From: Tardiphaga sp. 709
Lineage (GTDB): Bacteria; Pseudomonadota; Alphaproteobacteria; Rhizobiales; Xanthobacteraceae
Reading direction: 5' to 3'
DNA length: 64,000 nt
Assembly (NCBI RefSeq): GCF_032401055.1
Contig: NZ_CP135529.1
Coordinates: 4,152,501 to 4,216,500, forward strand
Shown here piece by piece: positions 8,931 to 16,532 of this stretch. Both the position numbers and the translations under genes were made by a program. A model generated the notes under the pieces. The model was not told the DNA's origin. It made no database searches and worked only from the letters and a program-made list of their open reading frames with translations. Each line of letters opens with the position of its first letter. The first letter of the stretch is position 1.

Positions 8931-8944
8931 ATACACATGTGTAT
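8931..8944. promoter_or_regulatory. Candidate TetR operator, 14-bp perfect palindrome
   Basis: ATACACATGTGTAT is identical to its reverse complement. It lies 9 bp upstream of the tetR ATG (minus strand) and about 90 bp upstream of the NTF2-like ATG (plus strand). The half-site GTGTAT recurs at 8977-8982. Position and symmetry fit a TetR dimer site; no binding has been shown. Confidence 0.6.
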
Positions 8945-9034
8945 TGACGAAATCCACGCTCTGGCGTTAACGTCCATGCAGAAGTGTATGGAGCGGCGCT
9001 GGCCGAACAGTGCCCGATGCGGGAGGGAGAGCCG

Positions 9035-9421
9035 ATGAGCGTGAGCGGCCTCGATAGATGGTACAGCTTCATGCGGTCTCATGACCGGGCGATGCTGTGG
9101 GACCTGCTGCATCCGGATGCCGTGTTCGAAAGCCCGGTCGTGCATGCGCCGCAGCGTGGCCGTGAGATCGTGTTCAAGTATCTGACGACTGCAGAGAAAG
9201 TGCTGGGTGGCCCCGGCTTCGCTTACAAAGGCGAATGGCGCAGCGACAACGGCGCGGTGCTCGAATTCGAGAACGAGATCGAAGGCATCAAGATCAATGG
9301 CGTCGACATGATCACCTTCGCCGATGATGGACGCATTACCCACTTCAAGGTGATGGTCAGGCCGCTCAAGGCCATCAACCTGTTGCACCGGTTGATGGGC
9401 GAGGAATTGGCGCGGCAATGA
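9035..9421 (+). CDS. NTF2-like (SnoaL/limonene-epoxide-hydrolase fold) protein
   Basis: 128 aa from the ATG at 9035, preceded by the strong ribosome site GGGAGGGA at 9021-9028; the longer frame from 8984 lacks one. The pattern WYSFMRSHDRAMLWDLLHPD followed by VFESPVVH, and later FENEIEGIKINGVDMITFAD, is the usual cone-fold layout of NTF2-like proteins. These can be small enzymes or binding proteins. It is divergent from tetR and 98 bp before an acyl-CoA dehydrogenase in the same direction, so it may act on, or be induced with, acyl-CoA degradation. The specific reaction is unknown. Confidence 0.75.
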   Translation: MSVSGLDRWYSFMRSHDRAMLWDLLHPDAVFESPVVHAPQRGREIVFKYLTTAEKVLGGPGFAYKGEWRSDNGAVLEFENEIEGIKINGVDMITFADDGRITHFKVMVRPLKAINLLHRLMGEELARQ

Positions 9422-9519
9422 GCCGCCAGCTGCTTGCTTCATCTCCGATAACAATTGCGTAAATCTGACACGGCGGCGCCGTATCATCCGATCAATCGAA
9501 TTCAAACCGAGAGAATTCC

Positions 9520-11310
9520 ATGCCCAGCTACAAAGCCCCGCTCGAAGACGTCGGCTTCCTGCTCAACGACGTGTTTCAGTTCGATCGCTACAACAATCTG
9601 CCCGGCTTTGCTGACGCGTCCGCCGATGTGCGCGAGGCGATTCTGGGCGAAGCCGCCAAGCTCAGCGAAGAAGTGCTGCAGCCGCTGAATCGCGTCGGCG
9701 ATCTCGAAGGCTGCAAGCGCAACGACGACGGCAGCGTGACCACGCCGAAAGGCTTCAAGGAAGCGTACAAGCAGGTCGCCGAAGGCGGCTGGCTCGGCCT
9801 CTCGGCTCCCGCTGAATTCGGTGGCCAGGGCCTGCCGGTGACGCTGTCGCAGACCGTCGCCGAATTCCAGATCTCCGCCAATATGGCGTTCTCGATGTAT
9901 GGTGGCCTCACCATGGGTGCGACCGCAGCACTCATCGTGCACGGCAAGCCCGAGCAGAAGTCGATGTTCCTGCCGAAGATGGTCGCCGGCGAATGGACCG
10001 GCACCATGAACCTCACCGAGCCGCATTGCGGCACGGATCTGGGTCTTTTGCGCACCAAGGCCGCGCCGCAGGCGGACGGCAGCTACAAGATTTCCGGCAC
10101 CAAGATCTTCATCTCGGCCGGTGAGCACGACCTTGCCGACAATATCATCCACCTCGTGCTGGCCCGCATCGAGGGCGCACCAGCCGGCATCAAGGGCGTG
10201 TCGCTGTTCGTCGTGCCGAAGTTCCTGGTCAATGCCGATGGATCGATCGGCGCACGCAACGGCGTGATGTGCGGCTCGATCGAGCACAAGATGGGCATCC
10301 ACGGCAATTCCACCTGCGTGATGAATTATGACGGCGCCACCGGCTGGCTGATCGGCGAAGAGAACAAGGGCATGCAGGGCATGTTCGTGATGATGAATGA
10401 AGCCCGTCTCGGCGTTGCCGTGCAGGGCCTCGCGCAGTCGGAAGTCGCCTATCAGAATGCGGTCGCCTATGCGAAGGACCGCTTGCAGGGGCGCTCGCTG
10501 ACCGGTCCGAAGTCGCCGGACAAGCCGGCCGATTCGATCATGGTACATCCCGACGTGCGCCGCACGCTGCTCACCATCCGCGCTTTCAACGAAGCTGCCC
10601 GCGCCATGGTGGTGTGGACCGCGTTGAAGAGCGATGTCGCGCATCGCTCCGACGATCCGAAGGAGCGTCAGGCCGCTGACGACCACATGGGCCTGATGAC
10701 CCCCGTGCTGAAGGGTGTGCTCACTGATGGCGGTTTCGCCAATGCGGTGTCCGCGCAGCAGATGTTCGGCGGTCACGGCTATATCGCCGAATGGGGCATG
10801 GAGCAGTTCGTCCGCGATGCGCGCATCGCCATGATCTATGAAGGCGCCAACGGCATTCAGGCGCTGGATCTGGTCGGCCGCAAGCTGCCGCGCGACGGTG
10901 GCCGTGCCGCGATGGCATTCTTCGGCGAGGTCGCAGCCTTCGCCAAGGAGCATGGTGGCGACGAGGCCATGAAGCCTTACCTCGATCCGCTCTCGAACGC
11001 GCTCGGTCATCTGCAGCAGGCGACCATGTGGCTGATGAACAACGCCATGATGAAGCCCGACAATGCCGGCGCCGGTGCCACCGATTACATGCAGCTGTTC
11101 GGCCTCACCGCCTTCGCCTATATGTGGGCGAAGATGGCGAAGGTCGCGCAGGACAAGATTGCCGCCGAAGGCGCAACACCCTATCTGACGACCAAGCTGG
11201 TCACCGGCCGCTTCTTCATGGAGCGGATGTTGCCCGAAACCGCACTCCATCTCGCCCGCATCCAGACCGGAAGCGCGACGACGATGGAGCTTCCTGCGGA
11301 AGCGTTCTGA
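9520..11310 (+). CDS. Acyl-CoA dehydrogenase (FAD-dependent, extended C-terminal domain)
   Basis: 596 aa, about 200 longer than short-chain acyl-CoA dehydrogenases. The N-terminal part opens with MPSYKAPLEDVGFLLNDV, a start shared by a FadE-like subgroup. The middle flavin/substrate domain shows MNLTEPHCGTDLGLL (about 163-177). The C-terminal helical domain has FGGHGYIAEWGMEQF and IYEGANGIQALDL (about 415-455), where a Glu base is expected. Residues about 470-590 form the extra C-terminal domain of this subgroup. It oxidises acyl-CoA to enoyl-CoA, the first beta-oxidation step, and is followed by thiolase and FadB-type genes that complete the cycle. Chain-length specificity cannot be read from sequence. 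Confidence 0.93.
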   Translation: MPSYKAPLEDVGFLLNDVFQFDRYNNLPGFADASADVREAILGEAAKLSEEVLQPLNRVGDLEGCKRNDDGSVTTPKGFKEAYKQVAEGGWLGLSAPAEFGGQGLPVTLSQTVAEFQISANMAFSMYGGLTMGATAALIVHGKPEQKSMFLPKMVAGEWTGTMNLTEPHCGTDLGLLRTKAAPQADGSYKISGTKIFISAGEHDLADNIIHLVLARIEGAPAGIKGVSLFVVPKFLVNADGSIGARNGVMCGSIEHKMGIHGNSTCVMNYDGATGWLIGEENKGMQGMFVMMNEARLGVAVQGLAQSEVAYQNAVAYAKDRLQGRSLTGPKSPDKPADSIMVHPDVRRTLLTIRAFNEAARAMVVWTALKSDVAHRSDDPKERQAADDHMGLMTPVLKGVLTDGGFANAVSAQQMFGGHGYIAEWGMEQFVRDARIAMIYEGANGIQALDLVGRKLPRDGGRAAMAFFGEVAAFAKEHGGDEAMKPYLDPLSNALGHLQQATMWLMNNAMMKPDNAGAGATDYMQLFGLTAFAYMWAKMAKVAQDKIAAEGATPYLTTKLVTGRFFMERMLPETALHLARIQTGSATTMELPAEAF

Positions 11311-11336
11311 GATCTTGCTGCTGCCACATACTCAAA

Positions 11337-11460
11337 CTGTCATCCCCGCCTAGCGCACCGGAGGTGCGCGCGGAGCGGGGATCCAGTAAACACAGAGTCC
11401 ACGGATAAAACGCGGACGTCGGAGTTTACTGGATCGCCCGGTCAAGCCGGGCGATGACAG
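11337..11460. repeat. Dispersed palindromic repeat, family B
   Basis: Inverted repeat with outer ends CTGTCATC and GATGACAG. The inner arms are GGATCCAGTAAA and TTTACTGGATC, and each half holds a smaller GC-rich hairpin (CCCCGC/GCGGGG and GCCCGG/CCGGGC). It fills the gap between the acyl-CoA dehydrogenase and thiolase genes, so transcription of the block may be attenuated here. The outer ends resemble those of the repeat at 49761-49843. Confidence 0.8.
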
Positions 11461-11504
11461 CGTTCTGGAAATTCGAACAACACGACCACTCTGAGGGAGA
11501 CACC

Positions 11505-12713
11505 ATGCCCGAGGCATATATCTACGATCACGTTCGCACGCCGCGCGGCCGCGGCAAGGCCGATGGCTCGCTGCATGAGGTGACCGCGCTGGCGCTCGCC
11601 ACCGCGCCGCTGAAGGCGCTGAAGGAGCGCAACAACCTGCAGCCGGGCACCATCGATGACGTCATCCTCGGCGTGGTCGATCCGGTCGGCGAGGCCGGCG
11701 GCGACATCGCACGCATGGCTGCGCTGTCGGCCGGCTACGGCAATGACGTGCCGGGCATCCAGATCAACCGCTTCTGCGCTTCCGGCCTTGATGCCGTGAA
11801 CTTTGCGGCGGCACAGGTGATGTCGGGCCAGCATGAAATGACCATCGGCGGCGGCGCTGAATCCATGAGCCGCGTCGGTATCGGTGCTGCCGGTGGCGCA
11901 TGGCCGGTCGATCCGTCGATCGCCGTTCCCGCCTATTTCATGCCCCAGGGCGTGTCGGCCGATCTGATCGCAACCAAGTACGGTTTTTCGCGTGACGATG
12001 TTGATGCTTACGCCGTGCAGAGCCAGCAGCGCGCTGTCAAGGCGTGGGATGAAGGTCGCTTCAAGAACTCGGTCATTCCGGTGAAGGACATCAACGGCCT
12101 CACCATTCTGGCCAAGGACGAGCACATGCGCCCGTCCACCACGATGCAGTCGCTGGCCGCGCTGCAGCCGTCCTTCGTGACGATGGCGCAGATGGGCGGC
12201 TTCGATGCTGTGGCGATCCAGTCGCATCCGGAAATCGAAGGCGTCAACTACGTCCATCACGCCGGCAACTCGTCGGGTATCGTCGATGGCGCTGGCGCCG
12301 TGCTCCTCGGCAGCGAGGCGGCCGGCAAGAAGGCGGGTCTCAAGCCGCGCGCGAAAATTCGCGCCTTCGCCAATATCGGCTCCGAGCCGGCGATGATGCT
12401 CACCGGTCCGGTGGACGTCACCAAGAAAGTGCTGGAGCGTTCCGGCATGAAGCTGTCGGACATCGATCTGTTCGAGCTCAACGAAGCCTTCGCCTCGGTG
12501 GTGCTGCGCTTTATCCAGGCCTTCGATATCGACAATGAGAAGATCAATGTCTGCGGCGGCGCCATCGCCATGGGCCATCCGCTCGGCGCCACCGGCGCGA
12601 TGATCCTTGGCACCGTGCTGGACGAACTCGAGCGTACCAACAAATCGACGGCCCTCGTCACCCTCTGCATCGGCGGCGGCATGGGCACCGCCACCATCAT
12701 CGAACGCGTGTAA
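11505..12713 (+). CDS. Acetyl-CoA C-acyltransferase (thiolase)
   Basis: 402 aa from the ATG at 11505 (MPEAYIYDHVRTPRG), preceded by GAGGGAGA; the frame is open further upstream but only through the repeat. It has all thiolase landmarks: nucleophile Cys91 in NRFCASGLDAV, GHPLGATGA near 357 with the catalytic His, and CIGGGMG near 388 with the second Cys. It cleaves 3-ketoacyl-CoA (or condenses acetyl-CoA). The following FadB-type gene starts 12 bp after its stop with its own AAGGAG, so the two are an operon encoding a likely fatty-acid oxidation complex. Confidence 0.93.
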   Translation: MPEAYIYDHVRTPRGRGKADGSLHEVTALALATAPLKALKERNNLQPGTIDDVILGVVDPVGEAGGDIARMAALSAGYGNDVPGIQINRFCASGLDAVNFAAAQVMSGQHEMTIGGGAESMSRVGIGAAGGAWPVDPSIAVPAYFMPQGVSADLIATKYGFSRDDVDAYAVQSQQRAVKAWDEGRFKNSVIPVKDINGLTILAKDEHMRPSTTMQSLAALQPSFVTMAQMGGFDAVAIQSHPEIEGVNYVHHAGNSSGIVDGAGAVLLGSEAAGKKAGLKPRAKIRAFANIGSEPAMMLTGPVDVTKKVLERSGMKLSDIDLFELNEAFASVVLRFIQAFDIDNEKINVCGGAIAMGHPLGATGAMILGTVLDELERTNKSTALVTLCIGGGMGTATIIERV

Positions 12714-12725
12714 GGAGCGGCCAAC

Positions 12726-14942
12726 ATGACCTTCAAGAATTTCAAGGTTGAGACCGACGCCGACGGCATCGCCCTCGTCACCTGGGATATTTCCGGCCGT
12801 TCGATGAACGTGCTCGACGTAGCGACCATCGAGGAACTCGGGGCCATCGTCGACCAGACGACTGCGGATGCCGCCGTGAAGGGCGTCGTCATCACCTCCG
12901 GCAAGGAAGCTTTCTCGGCCGGTGCCGATCTGTCGATGCTGGAAGGCATGGGCAAGGTGTTCGCCGAGACCAAGGCAGCCAAGGGCGAGGAAGCCGCGCA
13001 GCAGATGCTGTTCGACGAGAGCCGCAAGCTGTCGCTGACGCTGCGCAAGATCGAAACATCGGGCAAGCCGTGGGTCGCGGCCATCAACGGCCTTGCGCTC
13101 GGCGGCGCGTTCGAACTGACGCTGGCCTGCCACTATCGCGTTGCGGCTGAAAATCCGAAGACGCGTCTAGGCTTGCCTGAAATCAAGGTCGGCCTGTTCC
13201 CCGGTGGCGGCGGCACGCAGCGCCTCGCGCGCATGCTGCAGCCGCAGGACACCATGCAGATGCTGCTGAAGGGCGACGCGATCAATCTCGTCAAGGCCAA
13301 GGCAATGGGCATCGTCGGCGCGGTGGTGCCATCAGCCGATCTCATCACGACTGCGAAAGAGTGGATCAAGGCTGGCGGCAAACCCGTCGCGCCCTGGGAC
13401 GAGAAGGGCTTCAAGCTGCCCGGCGGCCCCGTTTATTCCAAGCAGGGCATGATGATGTTCCCCGCTGGCAACGCCATCTATCGCCGCGAGACCTTCGACA
13501 ATTATCCGGCGGCTCGCGCCATCATGCAGTGCGTCTATGAAGGCCTGCAACTGCCGATGGATGCGGCGCTCCGCGTCGAGTCCCGTCAGTTCGCGCATAT
13601 CCTGCAGACCAAGGAAGCGGCGGCGATGATCCGCAGCCTGTTCCTGTCGATGCAGGAGCTCAACAAGGGTGCGCGTCGTCCGCAGAACGTGCCGCCGACC
13701 AAGGTCAAGAAGCTCGCCGTCATCGGCGCCGGCTTCATGGGCGCGTCAGTCGGCTTCGTCTCCGCACGCGGCGGCATGGACGTGGTGCTGATCGATCGCG
13801 ATCAGGCCAGTGCCGACAAGGGGCTCAGTCATTGCATCGCAGCCATCGATGGCCTGATCGCGAAGGGCCGCGCCAAGGAGGCGGACAAGACCGCCTTGAT
13901 GGCGAAGATCACCGCGACTGCCGATTTCGATGTGATCAAGGACTGCGACCTCGTTATCGAGGCCGTGTTCGAGGATCGCGCGGTCAAGGCCGAGATCTAC
14001 AAGAAGGTGCAGCCGCTGCTGAAGGAAGGCGCGATCATCGCGTCGAACACCTCGACGCTGCCGATCAACTCGCTCGCCGAGGAATTCGCCGATCAGTCCA
14101 AGTTCATCGGCATCCACTTCTTCTCGCCGGTCGAGAAGATGATGCTGGTGGAGATCATTGTCGGCAAGAACACCGGCGATGTCGCGCTCGCCACCGCGCT
14201 GGATTACGTCCGCGTTATCGGCAAGACGCCCATCGTCGTCAATGACTCCCGCGGCTTCTTCGCCAATCGCTGCGTGCTGCGGTTCACGGCCGAAGGTCTT
14301 GAAATGCTGCTCGAAGGCGTGCCACCGGCGATGATCGAGAACACCGCCAAGATGGCCGGCATGCCGGTCGGGCCGCTGTCGCTGTCGGACGAGATCGCGC
14401 TCGATCTCGTGCTGAAGATCATGAAGGCCACCGAAGCCGATTTGGGCTCGCAGGCGGTCGATCAGGCGCAGAAGAAGCTGATCGTCGAGATGGTCGAGAA
14501 GCAGGAGCGCTTCGGTCGCAAGAACGGCAAGGGCTTTTATGAGTATCCGCCGAAGGGCAAGGGATCGAAAGCGCTCTGGAAGGGCATCGCTCCGCTGCTG
14601 CCGAAACCGATCGATCCCGATACGCTCGATGTCGAGGAGCTGAAACAGCGCTTCCTGGTGGTGCAGGCGGTAGAAGCCGCGCGTACCGTCGAGGATCACG
14701 TTATCGTCGATCCGCGCGAAGCCGATGTCGGCTCGATCCTGGGCTTCGGCTTCGCGCCGTTCACCGGCGGTACGCTGAGCTATATCGACTTCATGGGCAC
14801 CAAGAAGTTCGTCGAGCTCTGTCACAAGCTTGAAGCCAAATACGGCTCGCGCTTCACGCCGCCGAAGCTGCTCGAAGAGATGGCCGCCAAGGGCGAGACC
14901 TTCTACGGCCGCTTCCCGCCGAAGAAGCTGGCGGCGGCTTAG
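12726..14942 (+). CDS. FadB/FadJ-type bifunctional enoyl-CoA hydratase / 3-hydroxyacyl-CoA dehydrogenase
   Basis: 738 aa. Residues about 1-200 are a crotonase domain (FSAGADLSML for the oxyanion hole, INGLALGGAFELTLAC). About 325-510 is the NAD-binding domain, starting KKLAVIGAGFMGASVGF with the GxGxxG fingerprint. About 515-725 is the dehydrogenase C-terminal domain (SRGFFANRC, KNGKGFYEY). It hydrates enoyl-CoA and oxidises the 3-hydroxy product. The gene sits directly after thiolase, as in many alphaproteobacterial fad operons. Confidence 0.94.
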   Translation: MTFKNFKVETDADGIALVTWDISGRSMNVLDVATIEELGAIVDQTTADAAVKGVVITSGKEAFSAGADLSMLEGMGKVFAETKAAKGEEAAQQMLFDESRKLSLTLRKIETSGKPWVAAINGLALGGAFELTLACHYRVAAENPKTRLGLPEIKVGLFPGGGGTQRLARMLQPQDTMQMLLKGDAINLVKAKAMGIVGAVVPSADLITTAKEWIKAGGKPVAPWDEKGFKLPGGPVYSKQGMMMFPAGNAIYRRETFDNYPAARAIMQCVYEGLQLPMDAALRVESRQFAHILQTKEAAAMIRSLFLSMQELNKGARRPQNVPPTKVKKLAVIGAGFMGASVGFVSARGGMDVVLIDRDQASADKGLSHCIAAIDGLIAKGRAKEADKTALMAKITATADFDVIKDCDLVIEAVFEDRAVKAEIYKKVQPLLKEGAIIASNTSTLPINSLAEEFADQSKFIGIHFFSPVEKMMLVEIIVGKNTGDVALATALDYVRVIGKTPIVVNDSRGFFANRCVLRFTAEGLEMLLEGVPPAMIENTAKMAGMPVGPLSLSDEIALDLVLKIMKATEADLGSQAVDQAQKKLIVEMVEKQERFGRKNGKGFYEYPPKGKGSKALWKGIAPLLPKPIDPDTLDVEELKQRFLVVQAVEAARTVEDHVIVDPREADVGSILGFGFAPFTGGTLSYIDFMGTKKFVELCHKLEAKYGSRFTPPKLLEEMAAKGETFYGRFPPKKLAAA

Positions 14943-14945
14943 GTC

Positions 14946-15123
14946 TTTCCCCTCGCCCCCGGACGCGGCGCAGCCGCGGCTGGTGGGAGAGGGTGGATCG
15001 ACCGCGGAGCGGTCGAGACGGGAGAGGGGGCTCTTCGCTTGGAGCAAGAGCCCTCTCCCGCCTTCGCTACGCTCAGGCACCCTCTCCCGCGGCGCGCAGC
15101 TTCGCTGCGCTGGGGGAGAGGGG
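14946..15123. repeat. Dispersed palindromic repeat, family E (CCCTCTCCC type)
   Basis: Long GC-rich region of nested inverted repeats: CCCTCGCCCCCGG near the left end pairs with the GGGGGAGAGGGG block at the right end, and GGGAGAGGGT near 14987 pairs with ACCCTCTCCC near 15080. Small hairpins such as GACCGCGGAGCGGTC and GCAGCTTCGCTGC are embedded. It lies between fadB and the terminator at 15142. No gene is credible here. Confidence 0.75.
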
Positions 15124-15141
15124 AAGACAAGCAACAAAGAA

Positions 15142-15170
15142 AAAGGGCCGGATCAATGATCCGGCCCTTT
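15142..15170. terminator. Bidirectional rho-independent terminator between fadB-type and GST genes
   Basis: Perfect 13-bp stem AAAGGGCCGGATC / GATCCGGCCCTTT with the loop AAT. A-rich sequence lies on the left and T-rich on the right, so it can serve the plus-strand beta-oxidation operon and the minus-strand GST gene. Confidence 0.85.
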
Positions 15171-15195
15171 CGTATTTCAGCTCAATGCCAGCAGC

Positions 15196-15810
15196 TTACG
15201 CCGCCTTCATCAGGCCTTCCTTTTCCAGCGCGGCCTGCACCTGCGGGCGGGCAGCGACGCGATCCTTGTAGGCCATCAGGTTCTTGAACTCGGAGAGATC
15301 GATGCTCATCCGGTCGGCCCATTTCAGCATCACGAACAGATAGCCGTCGGCGACACTGAAATCCTTGCCCAGCAGATAGTCCTTACCTGCGAGCTGGCCA
15401 TCGAGATATTTGAACTTGCCCATCAGGCGGGTCTTGAAGAAGCCCTTTACCTCGTCATCGAACACCGGCTGGAACAGCGGGCTGAAGTTCTTGTGCAGCT
15501 CGCCATTGATGAAGCCAAGATACTCCTGCAGCTGGCGGCGTGCATCGCTGCCATTGGCTGGCGCCAGATTTTTGGCAGCGGCCTGGTCGGCGATGTACTG
15601 CACGATAACCGGACCTTCGGTGACGAGCGCACCGCTGTCGAGGCCGAGGGCCGGCACCTGGCCCTTGGGGTTGATGGCGAGATAGTCGTCGCCATTTTCC
15701 AGCTTCTTGGCTTTGAGGTCGACCTTCACGAGATCGTAAGGCAGGCCGGCTTCGAGAAGTGCGATATGAGGCGAGAGCGAACAGGCGCCTGGCGAATAAT
15801 ACAGCTTCAT
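15196..15810 (-). CDS. Glutathione S-transferase (beta-class type)
   Basis: 204 aa. The thioredoxin-like N-domain starts MKLYYSPGACSLSPHIAL with Tyr5 and Cys10, the pair used by beta-class bacterial GSTs. NPKGQVPAL gives the cis-Pro, and LVTEGPVIVQYIAD binds the glutathione gamma-glutamyl part. The helical C-domain is complete (FSVADGYLFVMLKWA). It conjugates or reduces electrophiles with glutathione in the cytoplasm. It is divergent from a MarR regulator with two palindromes in between, and gshA lies close on the other side, so a thiol or electrophile response is likely. Confidence 0.93.
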   Translation of the reverse strand: MKLYYSPGACSLSPHIALLEAGLPYDLVKVDLKAKKLENGDDYLAINPKGQVPALGLDSGALVTEGPVIVQYIADQAAAKNLAPANGSDARRQLQEYLGFINGELHKNFSPLFQPVFDDEVKGFFKTRLMGKFKYLDGQLAGKDYLLGKDFSVADGYLFVMLKWADRMSIDLSEFKNLMAYKDRVAARPQVQAALEKEGLMKAA

Positions 15811-15857
15811 CGAAAATTCCTCCCTGAGGACATTGGTTTAACCACGCGGGTGACTAA

Positions 15858-15869
15858 ATGCATATGCAT
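15858..15869. promoter_or_regulatory. Candidate MarR operator 1 (ATGCATATGCAT)
   Basis: Perfect 12-bp palindrome in the 125-bp gap between the divergent GST and MarR genes. It shares the consensus ATGCA-N2-TGCAT with the second palindrome 28 bp away (centre to centre). Confidence 0.6.
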
Positions 15870-15882
15870 GAAAGAGTCAAGA

Positions 15883-15900
15883 TTGATGCAGCTGCATCAA
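15883..15900. promoter_or_regulatory. Candidate MarR operator 2 (18-bp perfect palindrome)
   Basis: TTGATGCAGCTGCATCAA is fully self-complementary and contains the same ATGCA-N2-TGCAT core as operator 1. It ends 35 bp before the marR ATG, so it would overlap that promoter. Its TTGAT...ATCAA ends resemble an FNR half-site pair, but the spacing is 8 rather than 4, which argues against FNR/FixK. Confidence 0.65.
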
Positions 15901-15935
15901 GTGGGCTAGGGTGCCGCCACCATTTGGACTGAGCC

Positions 15936-16436
15936 ATGAAACGTAAACCTTCCCTTGAGGCGACAGCCGCCTGGATCCGCTTGATGCGAATCCAGAGCCG
16001 GGTGCTGGACGGCGTCGAGCAGGACCTCAAGCGCGCCGGCTTTCCGCCGCTCGCATGGTACGACGCGTTGGCCGAGCTGTCGCGCTCGCCGACCGGCGAG
16101 ATGCGCCCGGTCGAGCTCGAAAAGCAGATGCTGATACCGCAATATTCGACATCGCGGCTGATCGATCGCCTGGTCGACGAAGGCCTGGCTGCACGCCGCG
16201 AATGCAAGATGGACAAGCGCGGCCTGTTCGTCGAGATCACGGCTGCCGGGCGCGAGTTGCATAAGAAGATGGGCTGCGCCTATTCAACGGCGATCGAGAA
16301 ACATGTCGGCTCGAAACTGTCCGACGCAGATGCAGCAAAACTGTGCGGCCTGCTCGACCGGCTCGGCTGTGCGTGCCAAGAAGCGGCATCGACAGTGACA
16401 TCGCCGGCCGCCAGAGACGCCGCGCCGGCGCGATGA
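15936..16436 (+). CDS. MarR-family transcriptional regulator
   Basis: 166 aa winged-helix protein. Residues about 50-110 hold the DNA-binding part (RPVELEKQMLIPQYSTSRLI for the helix-turn-helix, and ECKMDKRGLFVEIT for the wing). It has three cysteines near the C-terminus (CGLLDRLGCAC), which could sense thiol stress, but this is inference. It is divergent from GST, and the two palindromes between them are natural targets. A short Ala-rich C-tail follows. Confidence 0.88.
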   Translation: MKRKPSLEATAAWIRLMRIQSRVLDGVEQDLKRAGFPPLAWYDALAELSRSPTGEMRPVELEKQMLIPQYSTSRLIDRLVDEGLAARRECKMDKRGLFVEITAAGRELHKKMGCAYSTAIEKHVGSKLSDADAAKLCGLLDRLGCACQEAASTVTSPAARDAAPAR

Positions 16437-16532
16437 ACCTTAAATTTTTGCCTGCGTTCGCGACCCGCACGGGCCGCGGGCGTTCCCGACACCGCGCGCA
16501 ACAGATTGCAGCGCCTTTCATTCGGAATTTCC

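Noticed and set aside
11442-13133. Minus-strand frame of 563 codons across thiolase and fadB
   Set aside because: It spans two real genes and their junction, which no true gene would do.
15883-15900. Reading this palindrome as an FNR/FixK site
   Set aside because: The half-sites TTGAT and ATCAA are 8 bases apart instead of 4, and the shared ATGCA core points to MarR.
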